From assembly GCF_048771995.1 (NCBI RefSeq), contig NC_133032.1:31131501-31195500 (forward strand): 64,000 nt of DNA. Direction: 5' to 3'. Position 1 is the first letter of the stretch, and every line of letters starts with the position of its first letter. A program made the translations under genes and the position numbers. Positions 12,001-21,900 of the stretch are shown piece after piece. This DNA is from Taeniopygia guttata. Its lineage: Eukaryota > Chordata > Aves > Passeriformes > Estrildidae. The notes beneath the pieces are model-generated. The model saw nothing but the letters and a program-made list of their open reading frames with translations. It was not told where the DNA came from and searched no databases.

Positions 12001-14487
12001 GCTAAAATATCCCTGTAATCAGCAACAGAAAAAGAAGTATTTAGTTGACCATACCAAGAGAAGAGCAATTTCACTCTGATCCATGCTGACAATGTAAAAA
12101 ACTAACATGGCTTACAGACCAGTGGAGTTGGTACTAGGAGCTTGCTGGCAAAGGCAGGTCACAGCAATTAGTCAGTGGAAGGCCCCTCGATGATCATGGA
12201 GGTCTTTTCCAACATTAATATCATTATTTGATTTTGTGATTCATGTATGTAGTTTGCCAGCAAAATTTACAAAACACTTGGGGTCATTAGAGTGACTAAA
12301 AACCCTATTTCTTACCTGCCTTCCAGAAGAGGCTTAATACTTTTATGTTGAATTTCGGTCATGTGTGTAAACCCCATGTCGTTTATGCCTTTCAATGTAT
12401 TCTCACTGACACAACCAGCCAGGGAAGCAAAGGATTTGTCTTCAAAAGCACCTGAAGTGAGGGGCAGAATAAAAAATATTTAAAATTATTTATTCTATTT
12501 CCTCTGCCATCTGAGATTAACCAGTTCAAATTGACCTATATGGAAAAAAATCAAAGGACTTCTTATTGCATTCTACCACAACATCCAAAGACACTGGCAA
12601 AATACTCTGTATGAATGAGTTCATAAGAAAACTACACAGAGTTAACAAAAATGAAGATGAATGCACTGCTTCTTCTGTCAGATTTAATAGTTCTACACCT
12701 CCAGCTTGCTCTTCATGGACTTCTTCCTTTACAGATAAGCGTATGTGTATATAGGTTTAAAAAACACTTTCACTAGTAATTGCAGGACCAACAGATGTGT
12801 ATATAATGCAAATTTCCAAGAACAGCAGATGGTGAGTGCTGTACAGCTGCCAGTGTCACATCACATATCCAAACACCTGACTCCCAAAGCTCACTTGAAA
12901 ACTGCAACTTGCTCTGGAAGGAAAGTGTCAGACCTTGGGATTTTGCCCGTGCATGAAGAAGAGAACACAAGATACCTGTTACACCTAGTGGCAAACTGGG
13001 CACTTCATCTTCCTCCTCTTCCACTTCTTTCTCTCCAGAGTCCTGCTTATTTTCATCTTCTACCTCTGCAGATTCACCTTCTTCAGTTTTTGCTTTTTTG
13101 GTTTCTGTATCTGGAGTGTTATTTTTTACAGAAGACAAGTCCGTTAGAAATGCAAAGGTCATAGTTATAATGAAAAGCTGTTCCACAGACTGAATTTCCT
13201 TTAGTCTGTAAACCATGTACAAAGATCTTGATGTTCCATGGGCTGGAAGGGGGCTGGAGGAGAGACAAGGTTTCTATGGAATTTTCTGAGTAAAAAAATC
13301 TGTAGAATCTATGGATCATATGACATCTTGTGTGGAAGTAAGATAAATTGTCCTTAAATTGGTTAAAAAATTCTTTCCCATCTGCAATGCAAACACCAAA
13401 TTTCCCACACTGTTTGTGCTCAGGGTATGTAAGAAGTTGCATTTTAGGTACCTGAATCTTTGGAGATGAAAGCACTTCTTCATTGGCATAACCATGATGC
13501 ATGTCCCAAAAAATCAAATAATCTCAAAACTTTGAAAGCTTCTATTCCTCATGTATGTCCAGATATGTATCTATAAATCTAGACATATAAAAACATGTGC
13601 AAACCTGGCAATATTTGTGTGGTGCTTTTTTGGGTTTTTTTTTGGTAGCTTTTAAGTATATTTCAATTTCATAATATATAAATGTTCCCAAACGCTGGAC
13701 ATATTGCTACAAAGCTGTATTGGCTGCACAGCCAAGTACAGAGAGCACCCATCTACCAGAGCCCTGAAACACAGGGCATGTATTTGAATAATAAACAATC
13801 AAAACATTCAGCCAACGTTACAAAGCACAATCCTAGGGAACAAATAAATTTGCTACTATTATGAATTAAGAATTCAAATATCGCAGCTGGAATGAAAGGG
13901 GTAAATCCTTAGACCTCAGGGACTTGAAAACGCACACCTGACGGGCACATGGCATTTCAAACTTTCCCCGACGCCTCGGAAACCCTAAGGAGCCGCTTGT
14001 GGTGTCTCCCAGACTAATTCAGCCCTGGGAAACACGCTGTCTTTGCTAAGAACACGCACCATCTCCTCCATTGGCCACCGCTTTTCTCTTTTTTTTCTTC
14101 TTTTTCTTCTTTTCCCCGCTGCGGGGTCCGGCTGCGTCCGCAGGCTCCGCGCCCTCCTCGGCCGCTGCCCCCACCTCTGGCACCTCTGGCACCGCCGCCT
14201 CCTCCTCCTCCTCCTCCGGGGGCCCCTGGGAAGCCGCCTCGCTGCCCGAGGGCGCTGCACGGCGGAGACAGAGACAGAAGGAGGAGGGACAGGGGAGAGA
14301 ACACAAAGTTGGTCACGGCTCCGCCGGCGCTCAGCCGGGGAGAGGCTCCGCCGCGCCGCCCGCCCGTACCTTCCCCCTGGGCCGCCCGCAGCTTCAGGTT
14401 GCGCTGTCGCAGCTTCAGGTTGCGCTTGTGGATCTTCCTGCGGAGCAGCCGCATGGGCAGGTTGCTGGCAGCAGCCGGCACCGACAT
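5910..14487 (-). CDS. DDX18: DDX18, nucleolar DEAD-box RNA helicase (14 coding exons, 648 aa)
   Basis: ATP-dependent RNA helicase of the nucleolus, orthologue of yeast Has1, acting in pre-rRNA processing and 60S subunit assembly. Coding exons, all minus strand: 14487-14370, 14254-14060, 13110-12976, 12451-12316, 12012-11912, 11823-11624, 11539-11425, 10599-10460, 10261-10100, 9200-9048, 8437-8324, 7903-7847, 6863-6686, 6052-5910. All 13 introns are GT-AG and the phases join into 1947 bases with no stop before TAA. Motifs by residue: Q-motif region about 152-184, Walker [10 protein letters not shown] 200-208, PTRELA 237-242, TPGR 286-289, DEAD 311-314, SAT 342-344, TDVAARGLD 460-468, HRVGRTAR 489-496, then the family's C-terminal domain (about 543-600) and a glycine-rich, basic tail. 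Human DDX18 is 670 residues, and the difference lies mainly in the acidic/lysine-rich N-terminal linker. The start has a strong GCCGCC-ATG context and the conserved [20 protein letters not shown] follows at once. Predicted functional. Confidence 0.97.
6686..6863 (-). CDS. DDX18: DDX18 coding exon 13 (C-terminal domain)
   Basis: Encodes residues 543-601, including [20 protein letters not shown] and [12 protein letters not shown]. This is the conserved C-terminal domain (DUF4217-type) shared by DDX18/Has1 and related ribosome-assembly helicases. Confidence 0.95.
7847..7903 (-). CDS. DDX18: DDX18 coding exon 12
   Basis: Short 57-base exon encoding residues 524-542 ([19 protein letters not shown]). 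It links the second RecA domain to the C-terminal extension. Acceptor ATAAG, donor CAG|GTATG. Confidence 0.95.
8324..8437 (-). CDS. DDX18: DDX18 coding exon 11 (motif VI)
   Basis: Encodes residues 486-523. HRVGRTAR at 489-496 supplies the arginine-finger motif VI, followed by [18 protein letters not shown]. Phase 0 at both ends. Confidence 0.96.
9048..9200 (-). CDS. DDX18: DDX18 coding exon 10 (motif V)
   Basis: Encodes residues 435-485. TDVAARGLD at 460-468 is motif V, followed by [13 protein letters not shown]. The acceptor has a good pyrimidine tract (TTTCTTTTCAG). Confidence 0.96.
10100..10261 (-). CDS. DDX18: DDX18 coding exon 9 (motif IV)
   Basis: Encodes residues 381-434, opening the second RecA-like domain. 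VFFSSC (408-413) is motif IV and SVKYHYELL follows. Both ends are phase 0. Confidence 0.96.
10460..10599 (-). CDS. DDX18: DDX18 coding exon 8 (motif III)
   Basis: Encodes residues 334-380, beginning [20 protein letters not shown]. The SAT motif (342-344) couples ATP hydrolysis to unwinding. The exon ends at a codon boundary after GLEQ. Confidence 0.96.
11425..11539 (-). CDS. DDX18: DDX18 coding exon 7 (DEAD box)
   Basis: Encodes residues 296-333. [10 protein letters not shown] holds the DEAD box at 311-314 (motif II, magnesium and ATP hydrolysis), followed by the conserved GFEEE. Acceptor TTCTAG, donor A|GTAAG. Confidence 0.96.
11624..11823 (-). CDS. DDX18: DDX18 coding exon 6 (motifs Ia and Ib)
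   Basis: Encodes residues 229-295. It contains PTRELA (237-242), the conserved [13 protein letters not shown] stretch and [11 protein letters not shown], which includes motif Ib TPGR (286-289). These residues contact the RNA backbone. The 3' boundary falls exactly between codons. Confidence 0.96.
11912..12012 (-). CDS. DDX18: DDX18 coding exon 5 (motif I, Walker A)
   Basis: Encodes residues 195-228. AAKTGSGKT at 200-208 is the ATP phosphate-binding loop, followed by [10 protein letters not shown]. Acceptor TTACAG, donor G|GTAAG. Confidence 0.96.
12100..12245 (+). mobile_element. CR1 LINE 3' tail fragment in DDX18 intron 4
   Basis: The plus strand shows a decayed CR1 3' end: a 'cagtggaaggcccctcgatg' segment, then 'ggtcttttccaacattaat' for the usual 'ggtcccttccaaccc', ending in ATT/GATT-rich terminal repeats. 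It lies antisense to DDX18 and does not touch either splice site. Recognised by eye. Confidence 0.5.
12316..12451 (-). CDS. DDX18: DDX18 coding exon 4 (Q motif)
   Basis: Encodes residues 150-194 plus two bases. It contains the aromatic residue upstream (F152) and GFTHMTEIQ (176-184), whose glutamine is the adenine-sensing Q-motif residue of DEAD-box helicases. Donor is AG|GTAAG. Confidence 0.95.
12976..13110 (-). CDS. DDX18: DDX18 coding exon 3
   Basis: Encodes residues 105-149, starting [11 protein letters not shown] and ending in the conserved EVPSLPLG before the helicase core. The acceptor (CTCCAG) has a weak, A-rich tract instead of a good pyrimidine run. It was chosen because it restores both the phase and the conserved DT-KKAKTE wording. 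Confidence 0.9.
14060..14254 (-). CDS. DDX18: DDX18 coding exon 2 (acidic and lysine-run linker)
   Basis: Follows a GTGCAG acceptor and encodes residues 40-104. It has a run of six glutamates (53-58), an alanine/glutamate/proline-rich stretch, and eight consecutive lysines (88-95) followed by RK. The glutamate run is encoded by a nearly pure GAG repeat, so its length may vary between individuals. This linker is the least conserved part of the family, and the lysine cluster resembles one in the human protein. Confidence 0.9.
14370..14487 (-). CDS. DDX18: DDX18 coding exon 1
   Basis: Encodes residues 1-39 plus one base, ending at a G|GTACGG donor. It holds the conserved basic N-terminus ([19 protein letters not shown]), likely part of nucleolar targeting. 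The region is CpG-rich. The intron that follows is 115 bases long and strongly GC-rich. Confidence 0.95.
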
Positions 14488-14651
14488 GGCGGCGGGAATG
14501 GGAACGGGAACGGGAGCGCCGCTCCCGGCACACACACGTGCGGAGCCGCGGCCCGACCGCCGGAACCGCCGCCCGCGGGGCCTCACGGGCGCCGGGCAGC
14601 GCCCTCTGGGGGCTCGGCGGAGGCAGCGCCGCGCGGGGCCGGCCTGCAGCC
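14488..14651 (-). promoter_or_regulatory. DDX18: DDX18 promoter / 5' UTR within a CpG-rich block
   Basis: GC- and CpG-rich sequence between the start codon and the LTR boundary; CpG richness continues through exons 1-2 to about 14100. It is TATA-less. Features seen are a CACGTG E-box, pyrimidine hexamers (CCCGTT type) at about 14493-14516, and a short CGGGAGCG/CGCTCCCG hairpin at 14511-14527. The start site must lie here or inside the LTR, and the sequence alone cannot place it. Confidence 0.7.
14535..14540. promoter_or_regulatory. Canonical E-box CACGTG (candidate MYC/MAX site)
   Basis: Perfect palindromic CACGTG in the context CACACACGTGCG, 48 bases upstream of the DDX18 start codon. DDX18 is also known as MrDb, 'Myc-regulated DEAD box', so an E-box here agrees with established regulation of the gene. 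Binding in this species is inferred. Confidence 0.6.
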
Positions 14652-15870
14652 TGTCGGAATCTGTGGTGCTGACGATTCCGAGGTTGTAGAAAGTCTCTGA
14701 GCCCCGCTGCCAAAGAAGTGGTAATTCGTCTGTGCTGGTTTCAAGGTTGTTTATTCTGTTTATCTCTAACATGTTCTGCTGCCCTGCCGCAGGTCTGTTC
14801 TGCAGGGCAGCGTGTGGGGCTCTGCCCTCAGTGGGATGGTACAAACATTAAATACCACAAACTACCTGTGCTATATTTACAATAATGTGCCAATATCTAT
14901 AATCTACATTGAACAGTGTGTCCCCAGCCTAAACCAACAGAAAAATGCCAACACCACAGTGAAACATGGAGGGCATGAAGAAGGAGAAAAAGGACAAGAC
15001 ACACCCAATTTCCTCCATCTTGTCCCCTTTGGACCCCTCATCTAGAATCCTAAAATTTTACTTTTGCACCCGTGCCACACTTAATTATTACTCATATCAA
15101 ACACTCAGAGCTTGTAATTCATCCTGTAAGATTGAAAACTCTTTTCCATGCACAGAGATCACAGACAGTGTCTCTGGGGGCTCTGTCCAGGGGGGTTCCT
15201 GACCCCCTGCCAGGGTTCCAGACCTTCCAGGGCAGCCAGAGGGATAGTTATAAAAATAGTAATAAAAATTAGAGTAATAAGAATTTGGAAAATCAGCGTT
15301 AGGACAATAAAGGACAACAAAAAGCAAAGAATTACGGATGTCCGGATGCTCTTGGACACTACAAGGTGTGCGACAAAAGTACCCTTACTAACAAAGGATT
15401 ACCCCTTAAAAGCAATAGCCTGTTGCATATTCATAGATCTCATACATTATTCAAAAATTATTTTTCAAACAAAGGATGTCTTCTGCTTAGTTTCTGTCCC
15501 CCCTCCTTCATCCTGTAAATCAATTTCTTGGCTCCTAGAAGTCTGGAAGAAGTCTGAACAGGCCTGATAAGGAGGCAATAAATCTCTGGATTTTGGTGTC
15601 CTTTTGCTGTTCTCTGTATGCGAAGAATTTCTTGGTTATCTTATCCATTCCTTGAGCTAGTTACAAAAAGTATCTTACATCATATAGTTTCTCTTTTAGT
15701 ATTATGCTATAGCTTAAAAACTATATTTATCACTCTACTTAAAAGAGATTAATACAGCTTAACTTTCTAACATAACACATATAGTATTCATTTTAATATT
15801 TGCTAAAAGCCAATCTTATAATATACACCTATAACAATACCTTGCTATAACACAGAACAAACTGCAGAAC
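14652..15870 (-). mobile_element. Endogenous-retrovirus LTR next to the DDX18 promoter
   Basis: Resembles a songbird-type solo LTR, oriented like DDX18. Its 3' end is at 14652 (minus strand ends ...GATTCCGACA, plus strand starts TGTCGG). An AATAAA signal lies at 14755-14750, with a U5-like stretch between. Typical family stretches are the 'ggcagccagagggatag' block (about 15231), 'ggacaataaaggacaac' (15302) and 'gcctgttgcatattcat' (15417). The upstream boundary near 15870 is approximate and no target-site duplication was resolved. No retroviral gene is present. Family assignment is from memory of the pattern, not from a search. Confidence 0.75.
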
Positions 15871-15879
15871 TAATTCTGT

Positions 15880-18811
15880 ATTAAGTAACGAAAGTAATTT
15901 TTCACCATCTGTAATTATTGTCTTCCATAGATTGTTTGGATCAACAGGATGAGAATTTGTCTTACCAAAGCTTCAGACTGTGAACCATGCCATCCTGTCC
16001 AGACTTTCAGAGTGTGGCTGATGTATCTGCCACTGCTTTAACAAGTTTAATGGATTATTGCTATTTCCATCAGCTGCATTTGAAACTAAACTGATCCAAC
16101 CTCAGCAAGAAAGGCTTTTGGTAGAGACTCCAAAAGAACTCAGTTTTACCTGCTTAATTTTAAGCAGGTGAACATTCCTTACTGCAGCTCAGTGTGATTT
16201 AGGTTCTGTGCCTATTTTCTCCTTGGCTACCTTATATTGCATTTGCAGAATGTATTTTTAAGTAGACATGGGTTTGCACTTCCTAGTCTCTACTGATTTA
16301 TATGGATGTAACTACGTTTGCAGTTTGGATCCATATTTAACCCAGACAGTGCTTTTTTTTGGTCATTGTGCAGATAAAATGTATAAAGATCTGGACAGCA
16401 GGGAGCACTGAGGGAGGACAAAGTTATGTCCTTTGGGTATGGCATGGGTCTTCATGTTCCCATCTTAACCAGTAGTGCCAGGATCATTGCTATTTTTGCT
16501 TTCACCCACGTCATCACACCTCCAGCTCTTCCAAGAATTAGGACCTGGTAAAGGATTCTGGTCAGGTAAGAGCCTCTAGATAAAGAACTCACCTCAGTGT
16601 CCATGCTGGGCTCTGGCTGACTTGGCAAGTCTTTGTGAAATCACATTAGTGTGGCACAAGACCCACATTGGTAAGCTGTGAGGTTATGTCAGACCCCACT
16701 GACCTGCTGTCTGCTGGCTACAATCAGCATGGCACACAAGGGAAACTTTATAGACAAAAGATGGTCTTGCATCTGTGTACACAGATGTCAGGGCGTGCCG
16801 TATAAGAATTCAGTAATTACAGATATTTTTTTTAGGTGGCAAATTATCATGAGCTCCAAAATTACTTTTTCTCAATATCTTGTAAAACATGTTACTTAGA
16901 GTTATTAAACAAATGTGCTTCTCTGGAAATTTTAAAACATGTTTTTGAGCTTCCTTCTTTTAGCATCTATTTGTTTTTCTTCAAGCTGTTATTGTGGAAA
17001 GTCACCAAAAAAAAAAAAAAAAAAAGACTCAGAAGATAATAATTATGCTATTATTGTGACAGGTCTAGACAGTAATTTAAACCTCTAACTCATGTTAATA
17101 ATTGTTCTCTGAATTTTGGCATTTCTTAGCGCATAAATCCCCTCTAGTACAAGTGTCATTTTTGTCCAATACTTTCATTCCTAATTGCTTGAGTTATCAG
17201 GCAATCATTAGTAACCATTGGATTTTCTCAACTGGTTATTGAATTGTTGTCAAAATGTTCCAAATTTTCTGCACATGATCTTGCAGGAAGATTTGTAGGG
17301 AAACATGTTTTGTGTGACTAACCTTTATAGTGCTGAATAAGTCCATATGCGACAAAGGTGAATATTTTTAATGGGCTGCCAATGTCAGTCATTTTATCTC
17401 CCAGAGTTAAATCATCCTTATAGCCAAATTCAGAATATTTGTGCCTACTTACCATAAACTAACTCGTGTTGATTGAAATGTAACACAGAAGTAGTCATTG
17501 ATATCAGTTGTATAATTTCAAATAGAAGGTGTAATTTATACGAAAGGTGCCAAAATCCCATCTAGAAAAGATTGTGAAACAAAAGTGTGTAGTCATTTTT
17601 TAATACACAGTTTTGGGTACAGAGCCCAAAGAAGACAAGTTTTATTTTCAGAAATCAGAATTTCTGAATAAATGCTTTTTTGATGTCTTTGGTTGAACAA
17701 GAAGAAAACCATCACTGATGTAATTTATGAACATCTGCACCATTCAGCTAAAAGTTCTGAACTAGAAAACTAAAGCTTTCAGCCACAAGCCGGAACACTG
17801 TTCAGAGCTGTCTTTTAATTTTTAGCAGATTATTATTTTCCATGCTAGAGCAAATTTATCTGTCAGACAGTAATACAAAGGGACTTGGTTTAAAATCAGA
17901 TTTTTTTTTTTCAAATGTGCCTACCTTACCAGTCTGTGTACATATGCAAATGATGAATACAAAGGTGTCTGCAGAAATAATCAATTTTATAATTTAATGG
18001 AGATATATAATTCTGAAATGTGGACTTTGACAGAGAAAAGTTACCCAAATCTGAACTGACATAAATGGCATAGATACAGATATATTCAGATAAATCACAT
18101 AGAGAATAGATGACTTGATTTATAGAACATGTCAATGTTAATGTGAGTTAGAAATTGCTGGTACAAATCATGTCTTTATAGGATATCACTGAATATCACT
18201 GAACCTGTGAGGGAATTTAAAGTATGGCTTACAAGGAAGGTAAGGCGTCCATGTTTGGAAAAAGCAAGGCAGGCTGCCATAATCACATCTTTTTAGGGGG
18301 TTGGTTTAATGCTGCTTTCAGCTAATGTGTCCCTTGTGCCATGTGGCAGTCTGGTCTCAGTTATAACTGACAGCAGCAGCACTTTGTGGACATGGCAGTA
18401 GAGCTGGATTCAAATCACATCAGTGAATTTTTTATTTCTCATTCAGCCCATATTTTACAGCTGGAACTGAAACTATTGCAAGTGTTCTAATGTATGATCT
18501 CCTCTTTGGCACGCAGAGGATCGAAGTCCAGGAACTGCCAAAATCAGGAAATCCCACCTTGTAGGAAATGTTGGAGTTCTTCCTTGCAGTAAGAGATTAT
18601 TTTATGTTTATCACCTATACACTGCAATCAAAAAATCTTCAGAAAAACAAGGTGCTATACACATTTTTATCCTCACAGAGGCAATGAGAGAACAAAAAAA
18701 GCATAATGCAAGAACAGTGCACAGTTTGTAATGTACCACTGGCAGGCAGGAGGGTACCTTCAGGATAACTGAAGTGCAAAATTATGGCACACAGCTGAAG
18801 AGGTTAGAATC
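15880..18811. other. Gene-poor desert DNA, no gene recognised
   Basis: AT-rich sequence without recognisable coding or RNA genes. It holds a 19-base A-run (17007-17025) and a 22-base near-perfect palindrome (16148-16169). No open frame exceeds about 75 codons. Confidence 0.6.
16148..16169. repeat. 10-base inverted repeat with 2-base spacer
   Basis: Arms ACCTGCTTAA and TTAAGCAGGT pair perfectly around TT. No function is implied by context. Confidence 0.85.
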
Positions 18812-18926
18812 TATTTTATTTTATTTTATTTTATTTTATTTTATTTTATTTTATTTTATTTTATTTTATTTTATTTTATTTTATTTTATTTTATTTTATT
18901 TTATTTTATTTTATTTTATTTTATTT
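18812..18926. repeat. (ATTTT)n microsatellite, about 23 units
   Basis: Uninterrupted pentanucleotide repeat of 115 bases, decaying after 18926 into TTTATTTAATTTCATTTTTA. Its purity implies it is young or highly mutable. Confidence 0.98.
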
Positions 18927-18959
18927 ATTTAATTTCATTTTTATTTAAAGTTTGTTTCT

Positions 18960-21900
18960 TATGTTTGCAATTTAAACTTACAAAATATTTTTGGGGTCCT
19001 CAGAAGCTGCTTTTCTGAATCAGATGAAATAATATTCAAACATTTTCTGTTCTGTTTTAGAAGGCTGTTTCCAGGTTTGCTTCCCCTGTTCCACAAACCC
19101 TAGCAGGTGTTGATAAATAGCCTGTTTTGCACATGACAGTAAGAAACAGCCACTTTTATTAAGACAGCATATAAATTCACAATATTCTTTTTTTACCTAC
19201 GAAGATCAATTTTTATCTCCTGTTTTAGAAAACCTAGTGAAGGTTTCTCAAAATGCTGCAAAGACTACAAGTAGGATCAAGTGATTTATTAGAGATTAAT
19301 CAAACTTCAGGTATAGCAACTAGTTTATAACTTACAGACTGACAGGTTCATAAACCCTTAAAATAATAATTTTCTCAGGCCTAAAAGGCATTCCTTTTAC
19401 AGTGCCCTCATTAATTTAAAGAATACTAGTAAATATATTACTGTCTCCTATTCAGGAGTGTGTCTTTTATATTGCTTCATCATTTACAGATCTTCATTTA
19501 AAAGAGCTCTGTTCAAACAATAAAAAGTCATGGTTAAACTCAAAGAGAATATGAAATCTGATACAGTAAGGGAAATATATAGGGTCAGCTAAAATTCTTT
19601 CGAGCTCTTTTGAAGATAAAATTTGAAGGGAAAGGATATTCTGGGTGCACAGCAGCTGGATGGAGGCTGATTAGTGGCAGTTTGTGGTTGGAATGAACAC
19701 AAGATGTCACCCTCGTTGTGAGAGAGCCCCAACATAAAAACACCCTTAGATGAAGAGGAAAGAGAAGGAAGGATTGAGGTTACTTTTTTTTTTTAACTGT
19801 TGTCCATCACGTATGTTCCTTCATTTGCCTATCCTGGAGCACTCTTTCACTTCAAAATTTTCTCCACCTTGCTGAGTATTTATAGGAAAATTCTCTCATG
19901 CCATTTATAATTTTTTAAATTGCTTTTTTAAAGTAGGTTCTGAAATTTGGAATCAGGTTTTACTTCCTTGAGTAGTAATTAGTTAGTATGTTTCTTATAC
20001 TGTTAGTGAAAAAGACGATGGAGAATAAAGTGCCATATATTTCTGAGTTTTCTTCAGTAACATTAATTTTCATACATTTACCTGGAAGTCTTAAAGCTTA
20101 TAGAAGGATGGAATGGTAATTAGTATGAAAAACTTTCAGATACTATAATGAGATAAATTGTCACATTTCTTCCTTAAATGTGCTGAGATAACCATTTTGT
20201 GCTGAAGGGTAATATTTTCTGTATGTAACAGTTTGAAATTCCCTTTACCTTTATTCTAAACAATACAAAATCTTTTCCTTTGAGGAAGGCAGGGTTTAAA
20301 ACCTTGAATTAAACAAAAAATTGATTAAACAATGGTATTAGCATTCTTCTAATTATAATTTACCTCTTTGAGCTCAGGCCTCTGAATTCAGTAATGCAGA
20401 CAGCATGCCTATGTTCAAAGTGACATTAATGCTTTAAATGTTTGTTTCCTTGAAGACATCCCAAGTGTGGGACTTGTGAGGACAGACCTCAATGTTTTGT
20501 TGAGTTTTGGGTGCTCCTGTTACCTTAAGTGGTTGTTTTCATTTCATTTATGTCATCCACACAGTGGAATATATTCAGCAGTAAGGTGAAGATAGCCATA
20601 CTCTTCACTCCCACTGCCTGTTTGTGTTTAGATTGCAAGGCCTTGAAGAAAGAACTATTTAAAAACAGGTATTTGCATGGGACCTAAAGAGACAGAGTTT
20701 ATATTGGACAGGGAAGGCTCATGTGTATCAGGGAGCTCTGGGCACTATTGTAATATTGATTAAAGAAAAGTGTGTAATTCTTAACCACCAAAATTTAAAT
20801 ATACAAGTGATAGTAAAATACTATTTTATTGGAAAGTATACATCTAGAGGGAACAAATTCTCATCAACTTGGAGAGAGGAGAAGACAAAATAGGGAACAC
20901 AGATCATGTCAAATAATCTGTGATACCTCCAGCTGGCTGTCATTTTACTCCATTCTTGAACAACTTCAGGAAAATTTCAGAAGGGTTCATTCTCATATTT
21001 TCCTTAGAGTGGCTCACCCCTCTTTTGCCCAATATCATGCTCGTACATCCATAGTTTTACTGTAGTCTTCTGCTCTGCATAATTCTGCATGTCCTTAAAC
21101 CCAGTGTAAGTCACTTTTACTCACAAGACCCTTTCAGATTGGCATTTAAAGGAGATTTAATGTCCCTGAGAATGAGAATTATTGGTTCTTATCAACTATT
21201 ATGATATTGGTTTTTCTGATTGAAATTCAGCAGAAGATTGGAGAGTTAGCACTCCAGAAGAGAATGTTTAAGTAGCTTGTATGACTGGGCTCTGAGTTTT
21301 CACAGTTCAGGCCTTTATAAACTGTGTCAAGCTATGATAGTTATAATTATTGCACACGTTGGCTTAACCTATATCGTGCAGTCATAATGCATTAGCCTTT
21401 CCAGCTTTCACTTGCCTGTCCTTTATTAACTGTGACATTTTCCCTTAAAAGTTCAGAGCAAGCACGACTTTATGATCAACCATAAGCTTTAACTAAACCA
21501 ACTCTTTTTTCCCAAGGAAGGCTGTTGTGGAAGAAACCAGGAGATGGCAGTCTTTCTTAATGGATCACGGTTTTATCTGTTGGTGACTGCAACTTCTGTT
21601 CTTGTGTCCCAGGATAGGCAAAAAGTCTAAAATGAGGTGAAGGAAGTGCCACATTTCTTGTCTTGTTATTTTGAGCTGTTGGCTTCAAGCATGAACAGAA
21701 TCTTCTTACCTTTATATATATATTTTTCTGCAGAGTAAGCACCAGAAAGTGGCACAGAAGAGCACAAACATGGCTTAAATTAAGTCTTTGTCTTTATTGA
21801 CACAGTGCAACTCAAACAGAGCGTAGAAAAACCATGATCTGTCTTCAATTATTTATTAGAACCTGTGACAGATTTAATTCTAGCAAACTAATAATCTTGT

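Noticed and set aside
14043..14700. Two plus-strand open frames of about 209 codons over the DDX18 first exons
   Set aside because: They are antisense shadows of CpG-rich exons 1-2 and the GC-rich promoter, with low-complexity Ser/Leu/Arg composition.
14488..14844. In-frame upstream extension of the DDX18 start into the LTR
   Set aside because: The frame is open upstream by chance. The conserved vertebrate N-terminus and the strong Kozak context both place the start at 14487.
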